Origin: Ampelocalamus luodianensis
Taxonomy: Eukaryota; Streptophyta; Magnoliopsida; Poales; Poaceae
Assembly (NCBI GenBank): GCA_036346255.1
Contig: CM070636.1
Span: 26,171,539-26,235,538 of the forward strand
Reading direction: 5' to 3'
Length of the DNA stretch: 64,000 nucleotides
In this document: positions 45,526 to 58,400 of the stretch, piece by piece
How the letters are laid out: each line of letters begins with the position of its first letter
How positions within the stretch are numbered: position 1 is the first letter of the stretch
Position numbers and translations under genes: made by a program
The notes under the pieces: generated by a model
Database searches by the model: none
What the model was told of the DNA's origin: nothing
What the model saw: only the letters and a program-made list of their open reading frames with translations

Positions 45526-46542
45526 TGTAACAGCCCTAACTTAGGGTTTGTATTTCCAATGTAAAATTTTGAGGAGAAATAAAAACTTTTGTTGTCTTAT
45601 CAAATCATTTGGAAGTTTTCCAAATTTTCCCTAGCAATTTCCATTTTCTAGAATTGAATTCTTGTGAATGGAAATTGTTGTCAGCAAGTTCTTAGCTTTC
45701 AAACTTGTGATCATCCTCTGAAATTATTTTTCCTATCATCTTGACCATCCTAGCTACCTCCCTATATTATTTCACAATTTTTAGATTTTATTTGCTATTT
45801 CAAATGGCCAAGTCAAACTAGTTTGAATTTCTGGTCAAACCCTAGGTCAGCAGCTTGTGAATTTTCTGTAGAACAATGCAGTGCATAACAAGTTCTGGAA
45901 AATTTATGCAATGTTGTTCTATGTCTCTTGTAGCTACCATAAAAATTTCGGAAATTTTGGAGCCCTGGATCTATCTCGAAAAATTTCCCAAACTTTCTCT
46001 GTCTTTTAAATCGAATTCTGAAAACACTGTTCCTCGGGCCCGAACCCAACTCAGGCTCGAGTCCGACCCGCACCACTTGACTCGGTCGCACCACCTAGTT
46101 GCATCGTGGCGAGCCCGATGGTCGCCGGCCGTCCGATGAAGATCGCCACGGTCCATATTGCGTGTCTCGTCGACTGTCCAATGCATACACCAATCTCGGT
46201 AGTCCATCTCGGATCTAGCGGTCAGCACAATCTTGATCGAGTTAAACCAGCTCATCGCGCCGCATCAGACCCCGTCTCGCACCGCCTTGTCACAGTCGCT
46301 GACATGTGGACCCCACCTGTCAGTATCGCCCTCGTCTTCTCCGCACCTCACCGGAGCTCGCGGCCGTTCGCGCATGGGTGCCACGTACCTCGTCGCTGCC
46401 ACCTTTTTGCCATCGTGTCCGGCTGGGAGGCATCGCCGCGACTTCATAAAGCCTTTGAGCTCACCCCCTTTTTCTCGCTTGCTTCCTCGTGATTTCTCCG
46501 CCCGTTTCTTTGTCTCGGCCGGAGTTGAAGCCAATGGCAGCA
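45526..46542 (+). mobile_element. LTR H, first part (plus strand)
   Basis: Starts TGTAACAGCCCTAACTTAGGG, the LTR 5' end in the opposite orientation to everything on its left. It is interrupted at 46542 by element C, after CAGCA, and resumes at 59545. Confidence 0.88.
46538..46542. repeat. Target-site duplication CAGCA (left)
   Basis: Perfect match to 59545-59549 on the other side of element C. Confidence 0.95.
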
Positions 46543-49500
46543 TGTAACAGCCCTAACTTAGGGTTTGTATTTCAAATGTAAAATTTTGAGGAGAAATAAA
46601 AACTTTTGTTGTCTCTTCAAATCATTTGAAAGTTTCTAAAGTTTTCCCTAGCAATTTCCAATTTTTAGAATTTAATTCTTGTGATTGGAAATTGTTGTTG
46701 TCGAGTTCTTAGCTTTCAAACTTATGGTCATCCTCTGAAATTATTTTTCCTATCATATTGATCATCCTATCTACCTCCCTGAATTATTTCACAATTTTTA
46801 GATTTTGTTTGCTATTTTAAATGGCCAAGTCAAACTAGTTGAAAACCTGGTCAAACTCCTCAGACAGCAGCTTGTGAATTTTCTCTAGAACAATGCATTG
46901 CATAAAAGTTCTGGAAAATTATAAAAGGTTGTCCTCTGTCTCTAGTAGCTACCATAAAAATTTCTGAAATTTTTAGAGCTCAGGAGCTACCTCTAAAATT
47001 CCCAAAACCTTCTCTGTCTTTTAAATCAAATTCCAAAGTGCACTGCTCCTCGGGCGAACTCAACTCGGGCTCGAGTCCGACTACGCACCACTAGGCTCGG
47101 TCGCGTCAACTAAGCGTATCGCCGAGTCCAATCAATCGTGACCGTCCGATGAAGATCGAACGATCCACGTCGCGTCTTATAACCGACTGTCCGAATGCAT
47201 ACACCAATCCCACCCGTCCATTTCGTGATCCAGCGGTCGGTGCGTCGATCAAATCAAACCACCGGTTCGCACCGCCATCGTCGTCGACATATGGGTCCCA
47301 CTGTCGAGTTCTTCCTCGCCGACTCCGCGCCTCACGGAGCTCGCCGGCGATCGCGCATGCGTGCCACGCGACTCGTCGCCGCCACGCCGACGGGCGTGTG
47401 TCGCCTCCGAGGATCGCTCAAGTCCATCTACCTCATAGGTCGTCCATTCCTTCGCGCACCATTCTTGCGCCCTCTCGCCCATTTCTTAGCTTCGGAGAAA
47501 ACTCGGCGTAGCGCCGCCGTTCGAGCCGCCTTGAGCCGGCGACCGCACCATCGTGTTCCTCTTGCCTCGCCGCCTCCATTTTGCCTATTCCGGTCCTTGG
47601 CGTCCGTGGATCACCAAGAGCGGTATTGTCGTCTCGCCTCGGCGATCTCGATCCGTGAGCTCGTTTGCGACACGGTGAGTTTCGGCTCCGTCACTTAGTC
47701 CCTTAGGATCGCATTGATGCACCGAGTCTAACGGTGGGCTTGTTTACGCCTTTTGTGCATCGTTGCGGGCGTCGACCAATTCTTCTCAAGCTCGGTTTCG
47801 CGCCGTGGAAATTCCGGTCACCTCGGGCTTTCTTCGTCGGCGTTATCGTGTGCTTCTTGCTCTGGTGTTGAGGCGGCTTAAGCACACCTTCCGAGTCTTC
47901 TAGAAGTCCGTATCGCCTTCTCGCGTGGGCGTGCTTTCTTCTCGCCTCGGTCGTCGTGAGCTCAACTCGGTGACCATCGGACCCAGCGTCGCCACCACCG
48001 GGTTCGCCGAGTCTCTGTGAACCCGAAGGTATCACTCGCTCGCTTTGAAACCCACTAGTTCGCGAGATCCATCGCGCGCGGCGCGCGCCGTCCCGTCTTG
48101 CGCGGCGAGCCGCCGGTGGCGTTCGATTAGCACTAATATTTGTTTAGTTATGTCAGCGATTTGTGGGCCCTCTCGTAATCGTGTTTAGTAAACTCTAATC
48201 CAACCGTTATATTTCCCTCGAGTCAACGCCATGTGGGCCCATGATGTCGCTTAGTGGGTGTGTAACCCTTGGCGATATGTTTTCTGTTTGGCGTATTTCT
48301 CGTGTGTATGTGTTAGAAGTACACTTTGATATGTCAAAGCGTATTCTTAGAATACGCCGACGTCACTTTACGTGCGGGCTATTACGTCAAGCACTTTCGC
48401 GAGCCATCGGTCGATGTCCGGGTTAGTTGGTGTGGGTAGAAAAAGGAGTAAATGCTTTAGTAAATCAGTAATGCTTTTACATTTGCCTTGTTAATTCAAT
48501 TAAACTTGTAAAATGCATAACTAATTCAATTTTTATCCAAATTGCATGAATCCAGTCTTTGTTAATTTTCATTTTAAATGTATTATTTACTAAAATTAGC
48601 TTCACCCATGTCTCTGTAGCAAAAATCTGTTAGCTAATAAAATGATGTCTTATGTATCTTCTAAATTAGAAAATGCATATCTCTTCCAAAAATTGTCCAA
48701 ATTAAATGAACCCAATTCTGTAAAATTTCATTTTCAGTATACTAACTATTAGGATAGGTTTTACACACTGTTTCTGTTCATGAAAATTTGTTAAGTAATT
48801 AACTAGTGGCTTGTTGTGTTTTTAGCTTAGAAAATTCATAGAAAATTGCTAATAACTTAAAATAATTTGTTCTCTGTTTCTAAAATTTTGTTATATCTTG
48901 CTTAGGTTCTTTGTGTGAGTTTTAGCTTGTTTTGGTGTTGTTGTATGTTTGAGTTTTGTCGGTGTTATTCGTTCTTATTTGTTTGTTATGTTCGATCGTT
49001 GAGGCTTCGATATTTGCGCAACCACGAGGACGATCCTCCGCACCATATTGAGCAACAAAGACGAACAAGCGGTTTGATCATATTTATCCCAAAGATTTTA
49101 AAGTCTAATATTTTGTTTCATTTGTATGTATGCATCGCTTAATTTGTGTTAAATTGATTAGTTAAATCGTGTTGCATATCCTGTAGACAAAATATTGATC
49201 TCTACTACCCGAGCCTAGGTTATTTGTCTGTGATTAGAGATCATTGGATGATTTCTTGTCACTTAGTAGATACGATTTCATTTGCTTAGACATGCTTAGT
49301 ATCGGTAGAATCTGGCGATTATCGACTTTAGTCGGTAACCTTGATCACACAAAATTTACTACAACTTTATGTTTCACATTTCTGCTATGTTTAATTGCAA
49401 AACTAAAAATGAAAACAAAAATGATTTGGACGCGGCACAATGGTAAGATTGGTGTGATCTTTTGGGTGTGATCGAAAGGTGCCCGGTCAATTAAGGACCG

Positions 49501-50648
49501 AACATCTTGTGAGTGAATTTTTATCCAGCATTTCGCGCTAACCACACTAGAGTATATGGGACCTCTCTTGACCTAGTACTTTGGCGTGTATTGGCTCCGG
49601 TCGCAGGAGGTCGCGGGAGGGATGGAGGTGGGAGCATGGTAGTTGTCCAAAAGCTTTATCCCGAGTGGGTAGTTGTCTTTCGGCTTTACCATGTAGCGTA
49701 TGGGTTTCTATCCATACGAGCGGCTCGGGGTTGATACACAATATTGGAAAGCAGTCTCGTAGGACTTAGTGTCTTGGCATACCTTCTAGTGTGCTTTGGC
49801 TTAAAGCGATGCGAGGTGTGGATGCAGTGGTACACCTGCAGGTTAAAAACTATTCGAATAGCCTCGTCTAGGTGATGGACACGCTTGGGTAAGCTTTTCA
49901 AGAGTTAGACTACAACATTTAAATTAAAACTTGATGGGTGAGTACGAATGGGATTCGTGCTATTGTTGTGGTGACTATTGGGATAGTCACTTCTAGGTTG
50001 TTTTATCTTTGCTCTGTTGCTATTATTATCCTTCTTGCTATTTCAATCTTAAAATGAATTGCAAACTTGCCTTTAAAGCGTATTATATTATTGCAAACGA
50101 AAGTTGGCTTTATGCAAATGAAACATATGGCCTCCACCAAATAAGCTGCATGTAGCATATGAGCAGTGCGCTAGTTCACACGTCGGTCTTGCGGGTACAA
50201 AGACAATCTTTGTACTCGTGTGCTTTGCTTAATGTTTTTGTTGCGAGAGGAAGAAGGTGAGCCTCGGGGTCCTCACTACGTGAGTCGTGTTGCCGCTTCT
50301 TGGGCGACTAGTCTTGGCGGTCGGTCGGATGCCTTGTGGGTTGAAGGCACACCGATTGGCTTTGTTTATAGCCATCTTATGGCACTTTGCTTCATTTGTC
50401 GTTCTTGTTATTTGTGTATCTTTGGCACATCGGCCTATGTCCGTAATATTGTTACTATTTGTTTATCTTCCGTTTGTAGTGTAATGTTTGGACTCTATGT
50501 TTTGAATGGAGTTGATGTCTAATTTTGTAACGAGGTGCGTATCTTGCTTTCGGGAAGTATACATATCTCGAGATCGCTTTATTTGATTTGTGATGCTAGG
50601 ACCGGTGGTTGGTTAAGCATTACAAGCCAAATAAACGGGGTCCTCACA
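46543..50648 (+). mobile_element. 5' LTR of element C
   Basis: TGTAACAGCCCTAACTTAGGG…GGGGTCCTCACA. Carries a probable splice donor (CACG|GTGAGTTTC near 47680), the exon module near 49004 (two bases short), palindrome 49850-49861, hairpin near 50199 and the EEEGEP module after 50244. Confidence 0.93.
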
Positions 50649-50652
50649 AAGT

Positions 50653-50665
50653 TGGTATCGAGCCA
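50653..50665 (+). other. Primer-binding site of element C (one base missing)
   Basis: Reads TGGTATCGAGCCA where TGGTATCAGAGCCA is expected: the A of CAG is absent, the same kind of CAG-to-CG change seen throughout this element. Confidence 0.85.
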
Positions 50666-51086
50666 TTCGACGTAGTAACCCAAGCATAGTCGTCCTTAGG
50701 ATATTTTGAAAGTCTTATTTTCAAATCATAAAAAGGTTTATGAAAACCTAGGCAGATTCTCAGATTTTATTCCTTACCTATCTTAGCTTTCTACTCTCAT
50801 CTTACTCTAATTTAAGTTTTGAAACTTGGTTTCTCTCTTTCCTATCAAAAGATAGTTAATACCGGTAGAATCAGTCTTTGGGAGAACCATAGGGAATTAG
50901 TTTAATTAAAAATTTTGTGGGGACATAAGGGTAAGATATGTATGAGTTTGCTAAGTGTCTGATCTTTGTCAGTTGGTTTTTGTAACTTAAAAGTCTTGTG
51001 CTTGTTTTGTCTTTGTTAGTAAGTTAATTGCAAGTGGGTATTGACTTCGTGTTTTCCGCTATTGTTAACTTGTCTTAGTGAACCGG

Positions 51087-52190
51087 ATGGCCGGAGAACG
51101 CGCGTGCGATCAGCAGTCTGGTCATGATGAGGAGCTTCCCTCCTCCGACCATGGTGAGGTTCTCGCCGATTGAGCAAAACCGCATGGACGAGGCGCGCAT
51201 CTTGGAGGTTATTGCTAGGAATACCTCCACTCCGCCGTGGTGGCGGCCACGGCACTCGCGGGGACTTGCGAGTTCCTCCGTACACGGCGCCGACTTTCTC
51301 CGCTCGAGGACCTCTCGATGCGGATGATTGGTCTGCGCATGGTTGAGCGGAAGCTCAACATAGCTCGATGCGGGCGCAGACAAGGCACTCTTCACGTCCC
51401 ACCGCCTTGAGGGCGCGGCACTCTCATGGTGGGAGAACTATCTCGCCATGCAGCCCGCGGGCCATGTGGTCGCGTGGGAGGAGTTCCGGTCAGCTTTTCG
51501 TCGGGCCCATATCCCAGATGGCCTGATGAAGCTGAAGAAAAAGGAGTTTCTCGCGCTCAAACAAGGGCGCAAGTCTGTGACGGAGTATCTATACGAGTTT
51601 AATCACTTGGCTCGTTATGCTCCGGGTGAGGTGGCCTCAGATGAGGCTAAGCAGGAGAAATTTATGGATGGCTTGTCCGAGGAGCTGCAGGACAAGCTAT
51701 CCATTGTGGACTTCTCAGACTTTCAGGCCTTGGTAGATAAGGCCATTGTTGCAGAGCATAAGGCAAAGGCGCTGGGCGAGTCCCGCAAGCGCAAATGGGA
51801 GGCGCATCAGTCTACTCACACCAGCCTCGTTCGTCCTCGGTGGGCCAAGCCGATGGCCCGTTCTTTTGCTCCACCGGCGCGAGACCATCTCGCACCAGCT
51901 CCTCGCCCACCGCAGCCGTGTTTCAGCCACGTGCGCTGCGATCGGCGACAGAGCGGCCTCGCAATCCGGCGCCGAGGTTACTTGTTTTATTGCCACAACA
52001 AGGGCCATTATGCGAATGCACGCCTCGAGTGTTGCAGCGGCCCCTCGTCCTAATGGAGGACGCGGGCGGGAGTGGTCATCCACGACGACTAAGATGATCC
52101 GAAGCCCTGTGGTGCGGCAGCGGTCGAGTCAACCACCTTTCACCGAGGAGGCTCGGAGGCGCGGATGTCGTGATGGGTACACTTCTTGTT
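51087..52190 (+). pseudogene. Gag of element C
   Basis: Starts with ATGGCCGGAGAA (51087) and breaks after about 29 codons. The capsid part is open at 51448-52053: WEEFRSAFRRAHIPDGLMKL, EYLYEFNHLARYAPGEVASD, KFMDGLSEELQDKLSIVDFS. The zinc knuckle (FYCHNKGHYANA near 51990) has lost its last cysteine context. The breaks coincide with expected CAG/CTG positions and may be sequence errors. Confidence 0.88.
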
Positions 52191-52590
52191 AATTCTCGTC
52201 TATTGCAGATTATTTGATTACGAGCATCGCATTCTTTTATTTCAAGATCATTTGCTGCTGCTAGTAGTCTTCACTGTGTACCTTTGGGGTTCCTTTGCTC
52301 ATCCGCTCTCGGGTCGGAAATGAGAGCCGATTCTGATGTCGGGATGTTCCTATCATAGTTGAAGGAGTGGGATTTTTGGCAAATCTCATTACGCTCGATT
52401 CAGCGATGTCGGATGTGATTCTTGGCATGGATTGGTTGTCCCAACACTTGGGGCATATCGATTGTGCGGGAAGATTGTCTATCTCACCACCCTTGAGCGG
52501 CGGTCGGGTTTTCGCGCAGACTACAGGGGCCACATCTATGTGCATTAGAAGCAAAGCCACCTTGCAAATTCGGATGTCCCCATAGTATCG
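52191..52590 (+). pseudogene. Protease region of element C
   Basis: ASHSF and later FLANLITLDSAMSDVILGMD with WLSQHLGHIDC mark the retropepsin domain. The active-site DSG is not readable in any frame. Short indels break the domain repeatedly. Confidence 0.75.
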
Positions 52591-53560
52591 ACTTTGTGGA
52601 TGTCTTTCCGAAGATTTGCACGGATGCCTCGGTTCGAGATCAGAGTTTGCCATCGAGTTGCTGCCGCATCGCTCCGATTTGAAGGCGCGTGTCGGATGCC
52701 TCCCAATGAGCTAGAAGAATTGAAGAAGCGGCTTGGTGAGCTCCAAGCAAAGGGTTTCATCCGTCCCAGTTCATCTCCTTGGGGTTGTCCGGTGATCTTT
52801 GTGAAGAAGAAGGACAAGACTTTGCGTATGTGTGTTGACTACCGTCCTCTCAATGAAGTGACGGTGAAGAATAAATATCCTCTGCCCCGCATTGATGATC
52901 TTTTTGACCAGTTGTCTGGAGCTCAGGTGTTCTCCAAGATTGATCTGAGATCGGGCTATCATCAAGTCCGGATCAGGGCTGAGGATATTCCGAAGACGGC
53001 TTTCACTACTCGTTATGGCCTGTACGAGTACACCGTCATGTCCTTTGGCTTAACCAATGCTCCAGCTTTGTTCATGAACCTTATGAATTCAGTATTCATG
53101 GAATATTTGGATAAATTTGTGGTGGTCTTTATTGATGACATTCTTATTTATTCCAAAATCGAAGCGAGCATCTTGAGCATCCAAGATTGTTTTGGGCGGT
53201 TAAGGAACATCAACTATATGCAAAGTTCAAGCAAATGTGAGTTCGGTTGAAGGAAGTGGCATTCTTGGGCCATGTTCTTTCACTGGAGGCATAGTCATGG
53301 ATCCCAAAGAAGGTCAACATGTTCTATCTTGGGGACACCAAGTCGATCCACGATGTGCGGAGTTTTCTTGGTTTAGCGGGCTACTACTCGCGCTTTATCG
53401 AGAACTTCTCCAAGATCGCAAAGCCGATGACCGAATTGCTCAAGAAGGACAAGAAGTTTGTGTGGTCCTCTGCTTGTGATGAGAGCTTTGGGAGCTCAGC
53501 GGCGATTAACTTCACCCGATTCTTACTCTTCTGATATCCACAAGAGCTTGATATTTATGC
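52591..53560 (+). pseudogene. Reverse transcriptase of element C
   Basis: Open 52594-53250 with RMPPNELEELKKRLGELQAK, CVDYRPLNEVTVKNKYPLPR, SFGLTNAPALFMNLMN and catalytic FIDDILIYSK. A frame change follows, and RSFLGLAGYYSRFIENFSKI is in another frame (53319 on). The domain content is complete; the frame is not. Confidence 0.92.
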
Positions 53561-53970
53561 GATGCCTCTCGTCGGGGACTCGGATGTGTTCTTATGCAGG
53601 AAGGCAAGGCGATTGCCTATGCATCCGAGCAATTGAGGCCTCATGAGCTCAACTATCCCACCCATGATTTAGAGCTTGCTGCAGAGTTCATGCACTCAAG
53701 ATTTGGCGGCATTATTTGATCTGAAACGGCGTGAGGTGTATTCGATCACAAGAGTTTGAAATACTTATTCACTCGGCGGATCTGAACCTCGAGCGGAGGA
53801 GATGGCTAGAATTGATCAAAGATTATGATATGGGTATTGGTATCATCTGGCAAGGCCAATGTGGTCGTGATGCACTTAGCGAAAGGTGTATTGCAATACT
53901 CGATGATCCAAGAGCGACAACTGCGCTTCTTGCGGAATTCAGCGCCTCAACTTGGGTTTAGTTGAGCATG
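53561..53970 (+). pseudogene. RNase H of element C
   Basis: Recognisable as broken pieces: an Asp-containing start near 53560, HELNYPTHDLELA across 53640-53680 and WLELIKDYDMGI near 53805. Many short indels against the equivalent region of element B. Confidence 0.8.
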
Positions 53971-54089
53971 GTTCCTTGTCGCCTTGGTTGTGCAACCAAC
54001 CTTGGTGGATCGATCAAGGCAGACAAAGCAATCGATGATGGTGTGGGTAAAATCAAGCGAATATCAAGGATGGATCAGCCAAGTGTTTC

Positions 54090-55010
54090 ACGTAAGATGA
54101 GCACGGTGTTGTGTGGTTTGGGCGGCGTCTTGTGGTCCCAAAGGTCCCGAGTTGCGGGATTTGATTCTTGAGAAGCCCATGATTCGCCTTTGTCCATCCA
54201 TCCGGGGCCACTAAAATGTACCAAGATCTGCGTCGAGAGGTTACGGTGGACTCGCATGAAACGCGAGATTGCGGTGTTCGTGGCGGATGTGACATATGTT
54301 GTCGCGTCAAGGCGAGCATCGGCGTCAAAGGTCTCCTCCATCCCTTGCCTATACCAGAGTGGAAGTGGGATTACGAGGCATGGATTTTATCACCGTCCGC
54401 CTGCATTTCTTCAGGAAGGATGCTATCCGGTTGTTATCGATCGATTGACGAAGGTAGCGCACTTCCGCCAAGATGCCACCACTCTCGATGTCGATCGATT
54501 GGCGATCTCTATATCTCCGCATTGTGAGCTTGCATGGTGTGCCACGAGCGATTGTGTCGATCGTGGCTCTCTTTTCACTTCTCGGCTATGGCACGCTTTA
54601 CGAGAAGCCATGGGGACCGTCTTTCTTCAGCTCGACCTATCATCCTCGGTGATGGTGGTCGACGGGCGGGTCAACCAAGTTCTTGAAGATATGCTCCGTG
54701 CTTGTGTTCTTTCCTATGGGAAGAATTGGGAGAAGTGTCTACCGCTGCCGAAGTTCTCCTACAACAACGACTTCGAGGCTAGTCTCGGTATGGCACCGTT
54801 TGAGGCTTTGTATGGGCGGCGCTGCGAGAACACCATTGAACCGGTCGAAATCGTGAGAGGCGGTTCTTTGGCATTCCATCAATGAAGTGAAAGTCAAGTG
54901 CGATTGATTCGTGAGCACTTGCGCGTAGCTCGATCGAGCGAGAAGAGCTATGCGGTCGGCGTCGCCGTGAGTTGAGTTTCGGCCCAATGACTTTGTGTAT
55001 CTCAAAGTCT
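54090..55010 (+). pseudogene. Integrase of element C
   Basis: Contains the zinc region near 54200 (MYQDLR), VVIDRLTKVAHF (54430), a readable D-RGSLFTSRLWHALREAMGT core, and VNQVLEDMLRACVLSYGKNW with NDFEASLGMAPFEALYGRRC. The family DGQTERVNQ motif is garbled to DGRVNQ by lost bases. The whole domain is present in order. Confidence 0.88.
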
Positions 55011-55420
55011 CACCTCTGAAGGGACATCGTCGTTTGATGTCAAGGGCAAGCGGCTCCTCGATATGTCGGGCGTATCGCATCATCAAGAGAGTGGGAGCTG
55101 TTGCATACAAGTTAGAATTGCCGGCTACACTCGAAGGGTGCATGATGTGTTCCACGTATCGCAATTGAAGAAGTGCCTTCGTGTTCTGTGGAGGAAGCGC
55201 CATTGGAAAATATCGATGTGCGGCGGATCTGTCTTATCGTGGCGCCCGTTCGTATCCTCGAAGAAGCTGAGCGCAGGACAAGGAACCGTGTGATCAAGTT
55301 CCTTAAAGTTCGGTGGTCAAACCACTCCGAGGATGAAGCCACTTGGGAGCGGGAAGATCGTCTCGGCAGATTACCCATCCTTCTTCTCCGAGTGATCGAG
55401 AATCTCGGGCGAGATTCTGT
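55011..55420 (+). pseudogene. Integrase GPY/F end and chromodomain of element C
   Basis: VHDVFHVSQLKKCL, then RTRNRVIKFLKVRWSNHSED and EATWEREDRL followed by a shifted end. Chromodomain of the same type as in element B. Confidence 0.88.
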
Positions 55421-55431
55421 AAGGGGAGATT
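55421..55431 (+). other. Polypurine tract of element C
   Basis: AAGGGGAGATT directly before TGTAACA of the 3' LTR. Confidence 0.88.
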
Positions 55432-58400
55432 TGTAACAGCCTAACTTAGGGTTTGTATTTCAAATGTAAAATTTTGAGGAGAAATAAAAACTTTTGTTGT
55501 CTCTTCAAATCATTTGAAAGTTTCTAAAGTTTTCCTAGCAATTTCCAATTTTAGAATTTAATTCTTGTGATTGGAAATTGTTGTTGTCAATTCTTAGCTT
55601 TCAAACTTATGGTCATCCTCTGAAATTATTTTCCTATCATATTGATCATCCTATCTACCTCCTGAATTATTTCACAATTTTTAGATTTTGTTTGCTATTT
55701 TAAATGGCCAAGTCAAACTAGTTGAAAACTGGTCAAACTCCTGTACAACAGCTTGTGAATTTTCTCTAGAACAATGCAGTGCATAAAAGTTCTGGAAAAA
55801 TTATACAAGGTTGTCCTCTGTCTCTAGTAGCTACCATAAAAATTTCAGAAATTTTTAGAGCTCAGGAGCTACCTCTAAAAATTCCCAAAATCTTCTCTGT
55901 CTTTTAAATCAAATTCCAAAGTCTTGTTCCTCGGGCCAAACCCAACTCAGGCTCGAGTCCGACTACGCACCACTTGGCTCGGTCGCGTCAACTAAGCGTA
56001 TCGCCCGAGTCCAATCAATTGTGACCGTCCGATGAAGATCGAGCGATCCACGTCGCGTCGCGCAACCGACTGTCCAATGCATACACCAATCGGCCGTCCA
56101 TTTCGGATCCAGCGGTCGGTGCGTCGATCAAATCAAACCACCGGTTCGCACCACCGGTATCGGCGACATATGGGTCCCACTGTCGGGTTCTTCCTCGCCG
56201 ACTCGCTTGCCTCTGGAGCTCGGCGGCGATCGCGCATGCGTGCCACGCGGCTCGTCGCCGCCACGCGGGGCGCGTGTGCGCCTCCGAAGGATCGCTCAAG
56301 TCCATCTACCTCATAGGGTCGTCCATTCCTTCTCCCGACCATTCTTGCGCCCTCTCGCCCATTTCTTAGCTTCGGGAGAAAACTTCGGCGTAAGCGCCGC
56401 CGCTCGAGCCGCCCTTGAGCCGGCGACCGCACCATCGTGTTCCTCTTGCCTCGCCGCCTCCATTTTGCCTATTCGAGGTCCTTGGCGTCGGTGGATCACC
56501 AAGAGCGGTATTGTGCGTCTCGCCTCGGCGATCTTGATCCGTGAGCTCGTTTGCGACTGGTGAGTTTCGGCTCCGTCACTTAGTCCCTTAGGATCGCATT
56601 GATGCCGAGTCTAACGGTGGGCTTGTTTACGCCTTTTGTGCATCGTTGCGGGCGTCGACCAATTCTTCTCAAGCTCGGTTTCGCGCGTGGAAATTCCGGT
56701 CACCTCGGGCTTTCTTCGTCGGCGTTATCGTGTGCTTCTTGCTCCTGGTGTTGAGGCGAAGCTTAAGCACACCTTCCGGAGTCTTCTAGAAGTCCGTATC
56801 GCCTTCTCCGCGTGGGCCGTGCTTTCTTCTCCGCCTCCGGTCGTCGTGAGCTCAACTCCGGTGACCATCGGACCCCGCGTCGCCACCACTGGGTTCGCCG
56901 AGTCTCTGTGAACCCGAAGGTATCACTCGCTCGCTTTGAAACCCACTAGTTCGCGAGATCCACTTTGCGCCGCGCCGCCGTCCCGTCTTGTGGCGAGCGA
57001 GCCGGTGGCGTTCGATTAACACTAATATTTGTTTAGTTATGTCAGCGATTTGTGGGCCTCTCTCGTAATCGTGTTTAGTAAACTCTAATCCAACCGTTAT
57101 ATTTCCCTCGAGTCAACGCCATGTGGGCCATGATGTCGATTAGTGGGTGTGTAACCCTTGGCGATATGTTTTCTGTTTGAAAGCGTATTTCTGTGTGTAT
57201 GTGTTAGAAGTACACTTTGATATGTCAAAGACGTATTCTTAGAATACGCCGACGTCACTTTGAGGCGGGCTGTTACAGTCAAGACTTTCGCGCGACCCAT
57301 CGATCGATGTCTGAAGGTTAGTTGGTGTGGGTAGAAAAAGGAGTAAATGCTTTAGTAAATCGTAATGCTTTTATTTGCTAATCGTTAATTCAATTAAACT
57401 TGTAAAATGCATAACTAATTCAATTTTATCCAAATTGCATGAATCCAGTCTTTATTAATTTTCATTTTAAATGTATTATTTACTAAAATTAGCTTCACCC
57501 ATGTCTCTGTAGCAAAAATCTGTTAGCTAATAAAATGATGTCTTATGTATCTTCTAAATTAGAAAATGCATATCTCTTCCAAAATTGTCCAAATTAAATG
57601 AACCCAATTCTGTAAAATTTCATTTTCAGTATACTAACTATTAGGATAGGTTTTACACACTGTTTCTGTTCATGAAAATTTGTTAAGTAATTAACTAGTG
57701 GCTTGTTGTGTTTTTAGCTTAGAAAATTCATAGAAAATTGCTAATAACTTAAAATAATTTGTTCTCTGTTTCTAAAATTTTGTTATATCTTGCTTAGGTT
57801 GCTGTGTGAGTTTTAGCTTGTTTTGGTGTTGTTGTATGTTTGAGTTTTGTCGGTGTTATTCGTTCTTATTTCTGTTATGTTCGATCGTTGAGGCTTCGAT
57901 ATTTGCGGCAACCACGAGGACGATCCTCACGCACCATATTGAGCAACAAAGGCGGGCAAGCGGTTTGATCATATTTATCCCAGGTATTTTAAAGTCTAAT
58001 ATTTTGTTTCATTTGTATGTATGCATCGCTTAATTTGTGTTAAATTGATTAGTTAAATCCGTGTTGCATATCCTGTAGACAAAATATTGATCTCTACTAC
58101 GAGCCTAGGTTATTTCTTTGTGATTAGAGATCATTGGATGATTTCTTGTCACTTAGTAGATCGATTTCATTTGCTTAGACATGCTTAGTATCGGTAGAAG
58201 CGGGCGATTATCGACTTTAGTCGGTAACCTTGATCACACAAAATTTACTACAACTTTATGTTTCACATTTTACTGCTATGTTTAATTGCAAAACTAAAAA
58301 TGAAAACAAAAATGATTTGGGCGGGCACAATGGTAAGATTGGTGTGATCTTTTGGGTGTATCGGAAAGGTGCCCGTCAATTAAGGACCGAACATCTTGTG

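Noticed and set aside
51087..55431. Element C as an ancient, heavily mutated copy
   Set aside because: Its two LTRs differ mostly by short indels and CAG/CG swaps, with few ordinary substitutions, which does not look like age-related decay.
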